Positions 17,594 through 25,868 of a stretch of DNA of 42,899 nucleotides are shown here, piece by piece. The notes under the pieces are model-generated. The model searched no databases and had not been told where the DNA came from. It saw nothing but the letters and a program-made list of their open reading frames with translations. Made by a program: the position numbers and the translations under genes. How positions within the stretch are numbered: position 1 is the stretch's first letter; each line of letters starts with the position of its first letter. Source of the stretch: DASYAE01 sp036501535 (GTDB lineage: Bacteria > Actinomycetota > Actinomycetes > Streptomycetales > Catenulisporaceae); assembly GCA_036501535.1 (NCBI GenBank), contig DASYAE010000257.1, positions 1-42,899 on the forward strand. Reading direction: 5' to 3'.

Positions 17594-17911
17594 GTGGTGC
17601 GGCCGTACAGCCGGCGCAGGGGCCAGCTCGAGAGCATCGCGACCCCGGTCGACGGCGGCCTGCGCGTCGCGACGGCGACGATCCAACGCTGGGTCCCGTA
17701 CCCGCACGCGTTCTTCGCACTGCTCAATCCGAGGAGGGCGTGGTGGATCCGGGTGCTGCGAGCGGCGAACGACGTGCTGCCCACGGTCGTGCCCTGGCGC
17801 TTCAGCATCGGCACCGCGGCGATCGTCGACTCCGGACAGCCGCTGCCGGTGCCCCGCCTGCCGCACCTGGCCGAGAGCGCGGAGCTGATACACCGTCATC
17901 TGGTGGACTGA
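17594..17911 (+). CDS. Hypothetical protein
   Basis: Not recognised. From GTG 17594 a frame of 105 codons has consistent GC third positions; the same frame is open back to ATG 17492, but 17525-17590 shows many A/T third positions and is probably not translated. The product has RVATATIQRWVPYPHAFF, a Trp-rich stretch PRRAWWIRVLRAAND, and PWRFSIGTAAIVDSG; it is soluble-looking with no clear TM. No good ribosome-binding site precedes the start, so initiation may be leaderless or further upstream. A very strong hairpin follows 6 bases after the stop. Confidence 0.55.
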   Translation: MVRPYSRRRGQLESIATPVDGGLRVATATIQRWVPYPHAFFALLNPRRAWWIRVLRAANDVLPTVVPWRFSIGTAAIVDSGQPLPVPRLPHLAESAELIHRHLVD

Positions 17912-17917
17912 GCGCGG

Positions 17918-17961
17918 CCGTGCCCCCGGCTCCGCCGCGGACGGCGGTGCCGGGGGCACGG
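17918..17961. terminator. Long bidirectional hairpin between convergent genes
   Basis: Left arm 17918-17937 and right arm 17942-17961 pair over 13 + 6 bp with one T-T mismatch, around the tetraloop CGGA. It lies between the stop codons of the hypothetical gene and the glucanase gene and can serve both. Confidence 0.85.
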
Positions 17962-18008
17962 TCATCTTTCATCCGGGTTGTCGCGCTGTGCTTCCCTGGT
18001 CCGCCGGC

Positions 18009-19352
18009 TCAGACCGCGCCGGCCGGGAGGTTCCAGGTCTGGTTGGAGGTGCCGGCGCAGTCCCAGATCTGCAGCTGGGTGCCGGACCCTCCGTACCCTG
18101 TATCATCAAGGCACTTATTAGATTGTGGATTGTAGAGCTCGCCGTTCGATTCCGGTTCCCAGACCTGAGCCCCTGTGCCGTTGCATGTATACAGATCAAC
18201 GGCTGTGCCGTCGGCCGTGCCGCCTCCGTTGATGTCCATGCACATGCCGTAGACCTTGATGAGGCTGCCGGCCTGGACCACGGTCCACTGCTGCGCGCCG
18301 GTCCCGTTGCAGGTGTAGACCTGCACCGGGTTGAACAGCGCGGTGCTCGCGCTGCGGTCGTCCAGGCACAGGCCCTGGTAGCCGGTGATCTGGCCGGTCC
18401 ACTGGCCGCTTCCGCCGCCGCCGCCGTTGTTGCCGGACGACGTGCTGTAGGCCGCCACGTAAGCGACCTGCATCGTGCCGCCCGACGCCGTCGAGCTGCT
18501 CGGACTGGTGCAGCCGCACACGCCGTTCGGGTAGGCGCCGCCGATCGCCAGGTCGAGGATGATCGACAGGTTGTGGTCGAACGCCGCCTGCCAGGTGCTG
18601 GTGCCGACCTGGCTCTCGTTGACGGTGAAGTACGCGTTGCCGTCGAGGTAGAACGTGATCGACTCGGCGGAGGTGTTCGTCCGGTTGAGGATCATGGTGT
18701 AGGTGTGGAAGCCGCTCTGGCAGCCGCCGCACCCGGTCAGACCGCTGCCGATCCCGTCCGGCTCGTTGCACGGGCCGCCCGGGTCGGTGCCGCAGTGCAC
18801 CGTGCCGGACAGCTCGGAGAGCGAGTTGACGTCCTCCATGATGTCGATCTCGCCGTTCTCCGGCCACTGGCCCGGGCCCAGCATCCAGAACGCCGGCCAG
18901 TAGCCCAGGCCGCCGGTCGGCTGCTGGATCGACGCGGTCACCTCGAGCTCGCCGCCGGCCGGGGCGCCGACGTTCGCGCTGGTGGTCTGCACCCGGCCCG
19001 AGGTCCAGTTGCTGCCGGAGCCGAGCGCGGTGATGTCGAGGTTGCCGTTGCCGTCCTGGTGGACGTTGCTGGTCGAGTTCGTCATGTTCTCGATCTCGCC
19101 GGTGCCCCAGACCCCCTCGCCGGTGTCGTACTGCCACTGCGAGTCGATTCCGCTGCCCGAGCCGCCGCTGAAGTCGTCGCTGAAGACGGTCGACCAGCCG
19201 GACGGCGGGCCCGGCACGGCCGCGTTCGCCGGCACCGTGGCGACGGTGAACAGCGTGAGCAGGGCTCCGGCCGGGATGACGGCGAAGCCCGCGATCACGC
19301 GCTTGGCCGTGCGGGAAAGGCGCGGCGCGCGCGTTCCCAGTTTTCGAAACAT
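18009..19352 (-). CDS. Secreted GH16 beta-glucanase with C-terminal CBM13 (ricin-type) domain
   Basis: 447-residue extracellular enzyme. A twin-basic N-terminus, hydrophobic core (VIAGFAVIPAGALLTLFTVA) and cleavage after ANA form the signal peptide. The GH16 domain spans about 50-305 with catalytic motif GEIDIMED (Glu 168, Asp 170, Glu 173; the ExDxxE form of laminarinase-like members). A Gly/Asn/Ser linker leads to a beta-trefoil CBM13 (about 320-447) with the repeated QxW-type motifs GAQQW, GAQVW and SNQTW and CLDD repeats. Likely activity is endo-1,3-beta-glucan hydrolysis; exact specificity is inference. ATG 19352 follows AGAGG; the frame is open to 19469. It has its own promoter and a LacI-type palindrome upstream. 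Confidence 0.92.
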   Translation of the reverse strand: MFRKLGTRAPRLSRTAKRVIAGFAVIPAGALLTLFTVATVPANAAVPGPPSGWSTVFSDDFSGGSGSGIDSQWQYDTGEGVWGTGEIENMTNSTSNVHQDGNGNLDITALGSGSNWTSGRVQTTSANVGAPAGGELEVTASIQQPTGGLGYWPAFWMLGPGQWPENGEIDIMEDVNSLSELSGTVHCGTDPGGPCNEPDGIGSGLTGCGGCQSGFHTYTMILNRTNTSAESITFYLDGNAYFTVNESQVGTSTWQAAFDHNLSIILDLAIGGAYPNGVCGCTSPSSSTASGGTMQVAYVAAYSTSSGNNGGGGGSGQWTGQITGYQGLCLDDRSASTALFNPVQVYTCNGTGAQQWTVVQAGSLIKVYGMCMDINGGGTADGTAVDLYTCNGTGAQVWEPESNGELYNPQSNKCLDDTGYGGSGTQLQIWDCAGTSNQTWNLPAGAV

Positions 19353-19631
19353 CGCCTTTGACCTCTCGAGTTCGCCGCTGCGCGCCGCGGCCCGTTGCGA
19401 GGTCGCACCGCTCGGCGGCGGCCGGCCCGGGCGGCCTGGTCCGGTGGTCGGACCCGCGGACCCGGGCATGGTTCTCAGTCGTCGGCAGCCGCCCGGTCGT
19501 CCGCGCCGAAGCGACCGTGCCGCGTTTTCTCCGCCTGCCGACGGCGCCCCGTCCCGGCCGGGACACGAAGACGCTGTGCGCGGGCACCGGGCGAAGACGC
19601 TGGGCGAGGACGCCGGGCCGGGATGCTTTGC

Positions 19632-19643
19632 GAAAACGTTTCC
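19632..19643. promoter_or_regulatory. LacI-family-type operator
   Basis: GAAAACGTTTCC contains the perfect palindrome AAACGTTT with a central CG, the usual form of LacI/GalR-family sugar-responsive operators. It lies about 45 bases downstream of the predicted transcription start, a position suited to blocking elongation. No LacI gene is in the window. Confidence 0.55.
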
Positions 19644-19692
19644 GACTCAGGCCCTCCGGCGAGGAGATCCGGAGGCGGGTGGGGTGAATAGG

Positions 19693-19721
19693 AGTATGTG
19701 GTCGCCCACAACATTCGTCAA
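19693..19721 (-). promoter_or_regulatory. Promoter of the glucanase gene
   Basis: On the minus strand, -35 TTGACG (19721-19716), a 17-base spacer and -10 CATACT (19698-19693). This is one of the best sigma70-type matches in the window. Transcription would start near 19686. Confidence 0.6.
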
Positions 19722-19973
19722 GGATCCGCCCGCCCCGATGCGCAGCTTTTGCCATTCGACCTGCCGCAAGCGGAGTTTCGGGCGGCCGCGCGGGCTGAAA
19801 GCAGCCCGGCCGACGGCCTGTCGAACTGCCGGCTGATCCGCCCGGCGCGGCGGATCAGCCGTGCGTAAACGATTGTGTTGTCCAGCCGGCCGCACGGGAA
19901 TAGTGCCGCGCGTAACCAAGATGAAAGACAGCCTAAAATCACAGCTCGTCGGCGTATGGTCACGCATCGCGCT

Positions 19974-20435
19974 TCACTGCCCGGCGACGGCTCCCGACGG
20001 ATGCCGCTCCAGAGCCCCGACCAGCGAGGCCAGCTCAGGCATGCGGGCCGCTTCGGCCAGAACCGCCTGGAGAATCCCGTCGTGCGTGGGGCGCGCCGCC
20101 TCGAGTAGCGCGCGGCCTTCCTCAGTCAGCTCGCTGTAGATACCGCGCCGGTCGTCCTTACACAGCACGCGCATCAGTAGGCCGCGATCCTCCAGCCGCG
20201 TGACCAGCCGGGTCGTCGCGCTGCCGGACAGCGCCGCCGCGCGGGCCAGCTGGGCCATCCGCATGTGCCAGCCGTACTGGCGGGACAGGGCGTCGAGCAC
20301 CGTGTACTCGACGACCGAGATCCGGTGCTCCGCCTGCAGCGCCTTCTCCAGCTCGCCGTCGATCATCCCGTAGAGGGCGGCCAGCGTCCGCCATCCCTGT
20401 GCCCTGATCTCGACCGCGTCGTCCGCAATGACCAT
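19974..20435 (-). CDS. MarR-family transcriptional regulator
   Basis: 153-residue winged-helix regulator. Helix 1 (TLAALYGMIDGELEKALQ) supports dimerisation; the DNA-binding part shows SVVEYTVLDALSRQ, MAQLARAAALSGSATTRLVTRLEDRGLL, and the wing DDRRGIYSELTEEGRALL, all standard MarR features. ATG 20435 is chosen for the AAGGAGG box 6 bases upstream; the frame is open to 20561. It is divergent from an MFS exporter gene, the classical layout of a MarR repressor controlling an efflux pump and itself. The ligand is unknown. Confidence 0.92.
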   Translation of the reverse strand: MVIADDAVEIRAQGWRTLAALYGMIDGELEKALQAEHRISVVEYTVLDALSRQYGWHMRMAQLARAAALSGSATTRLVTRLEDRGLLMRVLCKDDRRGIYSELTEEGRALLEAARPTHDGILQAVLAEAARMPELASLVGALERHPSGAVAGQ

Positions 20436-20502
20436 CGCGCGCCTCCTTGCGCCGACACCTACCGCATGCCCCCGCCTACTGACAGCGTTCGCATAATACC
20501 AG

Positions 20503-20529
20503 CTTGAACGGTTATAGCGCGTGTGCAAG
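20503..20529. promoter_or_regulatory. Candidate MarR operator between divergent marR and MFS genes
   Basis: Imperfect inverted repeat CTTGAAC (20503-20509) and GTGCAAG (20523-20529), six of seven positions symmetric, around 13 bases containing TTATAG. It lies in the AT-richest part of the 153-base divergent region. Half-site spacing is longer than in many MarR boxes. Confidence 0.4.
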
Positions 20530-20588
20530 TATCGTGCTCGCGGCAGCGCGGCCGCATCCACTCCCCCTCGATGAAGGAGATCTTCCGC

Positions 20589-21839
20589 GTGTCCTCCGAC
20601 ACCGTCCGCCGCGCCCTGCTCGCCCTCTCGCTCGGCGGATTCGCCATCGGCACCGGCGAATTCGTCATGATGGGGCTGCTGCCGCAGGTCTCATCGGACC
20701 TGTCCGTCTCGATCCCACGGGCCGGCGATCTGATCGCCGCGTACGCGCTCGGCGTCGTCGTCGGTGCTCCGCTGCTTACCGCGGCATGCGTGCGTTATCC
20801 GCGCAAGACCGTCCTGATGGTCCTTATGTCATGGTTCGCGATAGGCAACCTGCTCTCGTCGATCGCACCGTCCTTCGACCTGGTGATGGCCGCCCGCTTC
20901 GCCACCGGCCTGCCGCACGGCGCGTTCTTCGGGGCCGGCGCGGTCGCCGCCGGATCGATGGTGGACAGGGCCCGCAGCAACAGCGCGATAGCCGTCATGT
21001 TCGCCGGGCTGACCGTCGCCAACATCGTCGGCGTGCCGCTGACCACGGTGCTCGGCCAGCACCTCGGCTGGCGGCCGGTCTACGCGATGGTCGGCCTGAT
21101 CGCGGTGGCGGCCGTCGGACTGATAGCCGTGGCCGTCCCCTCGTCGCCCGCGCCCGGCGAGGCGCCCTCGCTGCGCGCCGAGATCCGCACGTTCCGCAGC
21201 GCCCAGGTCTGGCTGGTGCTGGCGGTCGCCATGCTCAGCGGCGGCGGCCTGTTCGCCACCTTCAGCTACATCACCCCGATGATGACCCACGTCGCAGGGT
21301 ACGCCGACGCGAGCGTCACCTGGCTGCTGGTGCTGTTCGGGCTCGGCATGACCGTCGGCAACCTGGTCGGCGCCCGCATTTCCGACCGGCATCCGAGCGC
21401 GGCGCTGCTCGGCTCGCTGGCCCTCGAGATCGCGGTCGCCCTCGCCTTCACCGTCGCCGACCACGACCGCTACGCCTCGGCGGTCGCCGTCTTCCTGTTC
21501 CCGATGGCGGCCCTGGCCGGCCTGCCCGTGCTGCAGGGCCGGGTGATCGACCTGGCCGGCGGCGCGCCCAACCTGGCCGCCGCCTCGATCCAGGCCGCGT
21601 TCAACGTCGCCAACTCGATCGGCGCCTACCTCGGCGGCGCGGCCATCGCCGCAGGGTTCGGATACGGCTCGCCCAACGCCGTCGCGGCGCTGCTCGTGGC
21701 CTCGGGCCTGGTGCCGGCGATCATCGTCACCCGGCTGCACGGCAAGCGGCATGCGGCTGCGCAGGCGCCTGCGCCGGAAGCCGCGGCCGACCTGGAGGCG
21801 GCCGACCTGGAGGCAGCCAACATGGAGTGCGTGGCCTGA
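20589..21839 (+). CDS. MFS efflux transporter (DHA1, AraJ/Cmx-like)
   Basis: 416-residue, 12-helix major facilitator. The N-terminal signature IGTGEFVMMGLLPQVSSDL, the motif-A-like loop RYPRKTVLMVLM, and ATGLPHGAFFGAGAVAAGSM are typical of the AraJ/YdhP/chloramphenicol-exporter group of drug:H+ antiporters. GTG 20589 has AAGGAGA 8 bases upstream; an ATG at 20571 would place the start before that box, so it is less likely. The tail carries a short Ala/Glu repeat (AADLEAADLEAANME). It is divergent from the MarR gene that probably controls it. The substrate is not predictable. Confidence 0.9.
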   Translation: MSSDTVRRALLALSLGGFAIGTGEFVMMGLLPQVSSDLSVSIPRAGDLIAAYALGVVVGAPLLTAACVRYPRKTVLMVLMSWFAIGNLLSSIAPSFDLVMAARFATGLPHGAFFGAGAVAAGSMVDRARSNSAIAVMFAGLTVANIVGVPLTTVLGQHLGWRPVYAMVGLIAVAAVGLIAVAVPSSPAPGEAPSLRAEIRTFRSAQVWLVLAVAMLSGGGLFATFSYITPMMTHVAGYADASVTWLLVLFGLGMTVGNLVGARISDRHPSAALLGSLALEIAVALAFTVADHDRYASAVAVFLFPMAALAGLPVLQGRVIDLAGGAPNLAAASIQAAFNVANSIGAYLGGAAIAAGFGYGSPNAVAALLVASGLVPAIIVTRLHGKRHAAAQAPAPEAAADLEAADLEAANMECVA

Positions 21840-21842
21840 CCC

Positions 21843-21856
21843 GAGTACCGGTACTC
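21843..21856. promoter_or_regulatory. 14-bp perfect palindrome before the ABC exporter operon
   Basis: GAGTACCGGTACTC is perfectly self-complementary without a loop, more like a protein-binding site than a terminator, although it lies 4 bases after the MFS stop. It ends 13 bases upstream of the proposed -35 box of the ABC operon. Confidence 0.4.
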
Positions 21857-21868
21857 CGAAAAAATCAC

Positions 21869-21897
21869 AGGACAGGAGTTGCGGCGCTGGTTACCCT
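21869..21897 (+). promoter_or_regulatory. Candidate leaderless promoter of the ABC exporter operon
   Basis: AGGACA (21869-21874), 17-base spacer, TACCCT (21892-21897). The -10 box ends 6 bases before GTG 21904, so transcription should begin at the start codon itself, which fits the absence of a ribosome-binding site. Confidence 0.45.
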
Positions 21898-21903
21898 GCC
21901 CGC

Positions 21904-23802
21904 GTGGCCGTATCAGCTCCGCCAGCCGAGACGCAGCCCTCGCAACCCCCCTCGCTCGGCGAGCGATTAGCGCCGATAGTGCGGTTTCTGCGAGGCCAGC
22001 CGAAGAACGGCCGCCAGGCCTGGGGCCTGCTGTGGGGCGCCAGCCGCCCCCTGTCGGCGGCCGTCGTCGCGTGGACCCTGGCCAACGCGGTCATTCCGAC
22101 CCTCGTCGTGGTCTGCCTCGGCGCGGTGGTCGGCGCGATCCCCGGCACCGTCGAGCACGGGATCTCCGCGCCCCAGGGCAGGGACCTGATCATCGACCTG
22201 GTCATCACCGCGGTCGTCTACGCGTTCTCCCTGGTCACCGACTCGGTCGGCAACGCCCTCGGCACCGCGGCCCGCAGCCGGATCTCCGGACGGCTCCAGC
22301 GCCGGCTGCTCGACGCGGTCAGCACCCCGGTCGGCGTCGCGCACCTGGAGGACTCCTCGGTGCTCGACCGGCTCGCCCGCGCCGAGGGCACGCTGACCGG
22401 CTACTTCCCCGGCGACGCCCCGGTCACCTGGGTCGGCATCATCGGCACCCGGCTCTCCGGCGTGATCGCCTGCGGCTTCGTCGCCGCCTTCCGCTGGTGG
22501 CTCGGCCTGATGCTGCTGGTGATCTGGCTGGCGGTGCGGCGGGTGCTGCTCAAAGCCGTGGTGCGCCAGGCGATCCAGCTGCGCACCCAGACCACGACGA
22601 TGCGCCGCGCGGGCTACTTCATCGGTGTGGGCACGAAGGCCCGCGACGGCAAGGAGATGCGGGTCTTCGGCCTGCCGACGCTGATCAGCGGCCTGTTCCG
22701 GCGCGAGTACCGGGCCGCCCTCGACGGAGGGGTATCAGGGCTGCGCGAACTGCACCTGCGCGCCGCCTGCTGCCTGGTCGCGGTGCTGGCCGGGTACTGC
22801 ACCGCCTTGGCGATGATCGCCGTGGCGGCCCGCGATCACACGATCGACCTGCGCACCCTGGCCACCGTCATCCCGATGCTCGCGGTGACCATGTCCGCCG
22901 GCAGCGTCTCCATGAACGACCTCATGCTGGCCTGGTCCCTGGCCGGGCTGCCGGACGTGGACTCGCTCGAGCAGGAGCTGACCGCCAAGCGCGGCGAGCT
23001 GGCCGGCGCCCGCGACCCGGAGGACCTGCCGCGGCGAGCGGTCGTCTTCGAGGACGTCGCCTTCCGCTACCCGGCCGCGCAGCGCGACGTGCTGGCCGGC
23101 CTCGGCCTCACCCTGGCCGCCGGGACCTCCACCGCCATCGTCGGGGTCAACGGCGCCGGCAAGTCGACCCTGGTCAGCCTGCTGTCCCGGCTGCGCGACC
23201 CGACCGGCGGCCGGATCACCGTGGACGGCGTCGACGTGCGCGACCTCGACCCGGCCCGGTGGCAGCGCGCGGTCGCCGTCGTACCCCAGGCGCCGGTGCG
23301 CTACCCGGTCAGTGCCTACGCCAACGTCGCCTTCGGCGCGTGGGAGCACGGTGACGACCGCGAGGGCGTCGAGGAGGCCGCCCGCACCTCGGGCTTCCTC
23401 GACGTGGTCGGCACCCTGCCGGAGGGCTGGGACACGGTGCTGGCGCGCGAGCTGCCCGGCGGCGTCGACCTGTCCGGCGGGCAGTGGCAGCGCCTCGCCC
23501 TGGCCCGCGCCCTGTTCGCCACCCGGCACGGCGCCCGGCTGCTGGTGCTCGACGAGCCGACCGCCGCCCTCGACGTGCGCAGCGAGGCCCGCTTCTACGA
23601 GCACTTCCTCGAGATCACCGGCGGCCTGACCACCGTGGTCATCTCGCACCGCTTCGCCACGGTGCGCCGGGCCGACGCGATCTGCGTCCTGGACGACGGC
23701 CGGATCACCGAGCACGGCACCCACGACGAGCTCGTCGCCCTCGACGGCACCTACGCGCGCATGTACGCCATGCAGGCCGAGCGATTCAGGAGGCAGCGTT
23801 GA
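21904..23802 (+). CDS. ABC exporter half-transporter, subunit 1
   Basis: 632 residues: Pro-rich cytoplasmic N-terminus, six-helix exporter-type membrane domain (about 50-340, for example LANAVIPTLVVVCLGAVVGAI), then a nucleotide-binding domain with Walker A GVNGAGKST, Q-loop VVPQAP, signature DLSGGQWQRLALARA, Walker B RLLVLDEPTAALD and switch His in VISHRF. All catalytic residues are present. The next gene starts inside its stop codon (TTGA overlap), so the two form an obligate heterodimer. GTG 21904 is supported by a -10 box at leaderless spacing; the frame is open to 21751 inside the MFS gene. Substrate unknown; similar pairs export peptides, lipids or drugs. No biosynthetic genes adjoin. 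Confidence 0.9.
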   Translation: MAVSAPPAETQPSQPPSLGERLAPIVRFLRGQPKNGRQAWGLLWGASRPLSAAVVAWTLANAVIPTLVVVCLGAVVGAIPGTVEHGISAPQGRDLIIDLVITAVVYAFSLVTDSVGNALGTAARSRISGRLQRRLLDAVSTPVGVAHLEDSSVLDRLARAEGTLTGYFPGDAPVTWVGIIGTRLSGVIACGFVAAFRWWLGLMLLVIWLAVRRVLLKAVVRQAIQLRTQTTTMRRAGYFIGVGTKARDGKEMRVFGLPTLISGLFRREYRAALDGGVSGLRELHLRAACCLVAVLAGYCTALAMIAVAARDHTIDLRTLATVIPMLAVTMSAGSVSMNDLMLAWSLAGLPDVDSLEQELTAKRGELAGARDPEDLPRRAVVFEDVAFRYPAAQRDVLAGLGLTLAAGTSTAIVGVNGAGKSTLVSLLSRLRDPTGGRITVDGVDVRDLDPARWQRAVAVVPQAPVRYPVSAYANVAFGAWEHGDDREGVEEAARTSGFLDVVGTLPEGWDTVLARELPGGVDLSGGQWQRLALARALFATRHGARLLVLDEPTAALDVRSEARFYEHFLEITGGLTTVVISHRFATVRRADAICVLDDGRITEHGTHDELVALDGTYARMYAMQAERFRRQR

Positions 23803-25703
23803 CCGGCGTGGCCGAGGTCAAAACCGGACCGGCACAGCCGGAGCAGCCGCAGCCCGAGAAGTCGCCGCCCGATCCCGCGTCGGCCGACCATGCTGCGGGC
23901 GGCACGCCGATCCAGAGCGCGCGCCGGATCGTCCGGCTCGCCCAAGTGCTGTTCTTCGACGGCTTCCGCGCCGCGCCGGGCTGGATGAGCGTAGTCACCG
24001 TCATGCTGGTGCTCGGCAGCATCGCCGGCACCTGCTATCCGCTGGGCTACCGGGTGCTCGCCGACGGCGCGCTGGCCGGCTCGCCGGGCCGGGCCGCCGA
24101 AGGCATCGCGATCGTCGGCGGGCTGCTCTCGATCGGCTGGGTGCTCATCGCGGTCGGCGGCATCGAGTCGATGGCGCTGTCCGACCGGATCTCGGTCTAC
24201 CGCACCGCGAAGCTGATCAACCTGGTCAGCGGCGTGCCAGGGCTGGAACACCTGGAGCGGCCGGACTACCTCACCGAGGTCGAGGCGCTCAACGCCAAGC
24301 GGCGCCAGCTCGCCGCCGCCCCGCGCCAGCTGCTGTCCAACGTCTCCAGCGTCGTGCGCATCATCGCACTGCTGGTCCTGCTCGGCACCGTCTCCCCCTG
24401 GCTGCTGCTCCTGCCGGTCAGCGCGGTCCCGCCGCTGCTGTGCGACCGGCTGGCGAAGAAGATCACCCGGCGCTCGGAGGACTCGATGGCGCACTCGCGC
24501 CGGCTGGCCGGGATGATCTCCTCGCTGGCCGCGGACCCGAACGCGGCCGGCGAGGTGCGCGCCTACGGCCTGGCCGGCCACCTGGCCGACGAGCACCACC
24601 GGCTGGCCGAGGAGATCAACCGGCGCAGCACGCGCGAGGCGGTGATGGTCCTGCTCGTCCAGGGCACCGGCTGGCTGGTCTACGCGACCATGCTGATGGG
24701 CGCGATCGCCTTCGTCGCGCTGCGCGCCTCGGACGGCGCGATGTCGCTCGGCACGGTCCTGATGTCGGTCTCGCTGATCCGCCGCTCCCGCAACCAGCTC
24801 TCGTCCGCCGCGTCGAACTCCGGCGCGTTCATCGCCACGCTCACCACCGCGGACCGGCTGTTCTGGCTGGAGGACCACGCGGAGAAGGAGGCCGCGCTGG
24901 CCGGCCGCGCGGACCCGCCCGATCGGCTGAACGAGGGAATCACGCTGCGCCAGGTCGGCTTCGGCTACCCGGGCACCGACCGCGCCGTGTTCGAGGGCTT
25001 CGACATCGAGCTGCCGGCCGGCGCCATCGTCGCCGTGGTCGGCGAGAACGGCTCGGGCAAGACCACGCTGGCCAAGCTGCTGCTCGGCATGTACCGGCCG
25101 GACCGCGGCGAGATCCTGGTCGACGGCGTGCCGCTGCGCGAGATCGACCCGGAGCAGTGGCGCGCCTGCTGCACGGCGGCGTTCCAGGACTTCTCCCAGT
25201 TCCACCTGGTCGCGGCCGAGTCGGTCGGCGTCGCGGACCTGCCCGCGATGGACGACCGGCCGGCCGCCGCGCGGGCGCTCGACCGGGCCGGCGCCGGCGA
25301 CCTGCCCGGCCAGCTGCCGGACGGGCTCGACACTCAGGTCGGCACCGCGTTCACCGGCGGCCACGGCCTGTCCGGCGGCCAGTGGCAGAAGCTGGCCCTC
25401 GGCCGGGCGCTGCGCCGCGAGGAGCCGCTGCTGGTCGTGCTCGACGAGCCGACCGCGAGCCTCGACGCGACCGCCGAGCACGCCCTGTTCGAGCGTTATG
25501 CACAGGCGGCGGCTGAGGCGGCGGCGAGCAAGGGCGCGATCACGCTGCTGGTCTCGCACCGGTTCTCCACGGTGCAGATGGCCGACCTGATCATCTTCAT
25601 CGAGGCGGGCAGGGCCGTCGAGACAGGCAACCACGAGCAGTTGATGGCGGCCGACGGGCGATACGCCGAGCTCTACAACCTCCAGGCGGCCGCGTACGCG
25701 TGA
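23799..25703 (+). CDS. ABC exporter half-transporter, subunit 2
   Basis: 634 residues. A 40-residue N-terminus rich in Pro, Gln and Glu (GPAQPEQPQPEKSPP) precedes the membrane domain (FFDGFRAAPGWMSVVTVMLV onward), and the nucleotide-binding domain has Walker A GENGSGKTT, Q-loop AFQDFSQF, signature GLSGGQWQKLALGRA, Walker B LLVVLDEPTASLD and LLVSHRF. Both ATP sites of the heterodimer therefore look competent, unlike the many pairs with one degenerate site. TTG 23799 overlaps the upstream stop as TTGA and has AGGAGG about 6 bases upstream, so translation is coupled. Each subunit carries one membrane and one nucleotide-binding domain. Substrate unknown. Confidence 0.92.
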   Translation: MTGVAEVKTGPAQPEQPQPEKSPPDPASADHAAGGTPIQSARRIVRLAQVLFFDGFRAAPGWMSVVTVMLVLGSIAGTCYPLGYRVLADGALAGSPGRAAEGIAIVGGLLSIGWVLIAVGGIESMALSDRISVYRTAKLINLVSGVPGLEHLERPDYLTEVEALNAKRRQLAAAPRQLLSNVSSVVRIIALLVLLGTVSPWLLLLPVSAVPPLLCDRLAKKITRRSEDSMAHSRRLAGMISSLAADPNAAGEVRAYGLAGHLADEHHRLAEEINRRSTREAVMVLLVQGTGWLVYATMLMGAIAFVALRASDGAMSLGTVLMSVSLIRRSRNQLSSAASNSGAFIATLTTADRLFWLEDHAEKEAALAGRADPPDRLNEGITLRQVGFGYPGTDRAVFEGFDIELPAGAIVAVVGENGSGKTTLAKLLLGMYRPDRGEILVDGVPLREIDPEQWRACCTAAFQDFSQFHLVAAESVGVADLPAMDDRPAAARALDRAGAGDLPGQLPDGLDTQVGTAFTGGHGLSGGQWQKLALGRALRREEPLLVVLDEPTASLDATAEHALFERYAQAAAEAAASKGAITLLVSHRFSTVQMADLIIFIEAGRAVETGNHEQLMAADGRYAELYNLQAAAYA

Positions 25704-25751
25704 CCGCGGCGGCGCCGGTTCCGCGTCGGCGTCGGTGCGGGGGCAGAGAGG

Positions 25752-25770
25752 TAAGATCGTCAAGATCGTC
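25752..25770 (+). promoter_or_regulatory. -10-like TAAGAT with 9-bp tandem repeat
   Basis: AAGATCGTC is repeated directly (25753-25761, 25762-25770), and the first copy creates TAAGAT, a good -10 hexamer, about 110 bases before the PPOX gene. No -35 match is evident. Confidence 0.3.
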
Positions 25771-25868
25771 AGGCAGCGCGAACGACGACTGAGGCCGACT
25801 GCCGACGCCGTATGTTGACGCCGTCTGACGCGGCATCCGATCCCGACAGGGAAGCGAGAGCGAGCGAA

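Larger units (their letters stand above)
19353..19973. other. 620-base regulatory region upstream of the glucanase gene
   Basis: No supported gene. It contains the glucanase promoter (19693-19721), a LacI-type palindrome (19632-19643) and, near the MarR gene end, a relatively AT-rich stretch around 19860-19950 with a second weak half-site-like sequence (GTAAACGATTG, near 19866). The predicted leader of the glucanase mRNA, about 330 bases, is unusually long. Confidence 0.6.

Noticed and set aside
19647..19967. Minus-strand 106-codon frame upstream of the glucanase gene
   Set aside because: It overlaps the promoter, lacks codon bias and a ribosome-binding site, and its product has no domain-like pattern.
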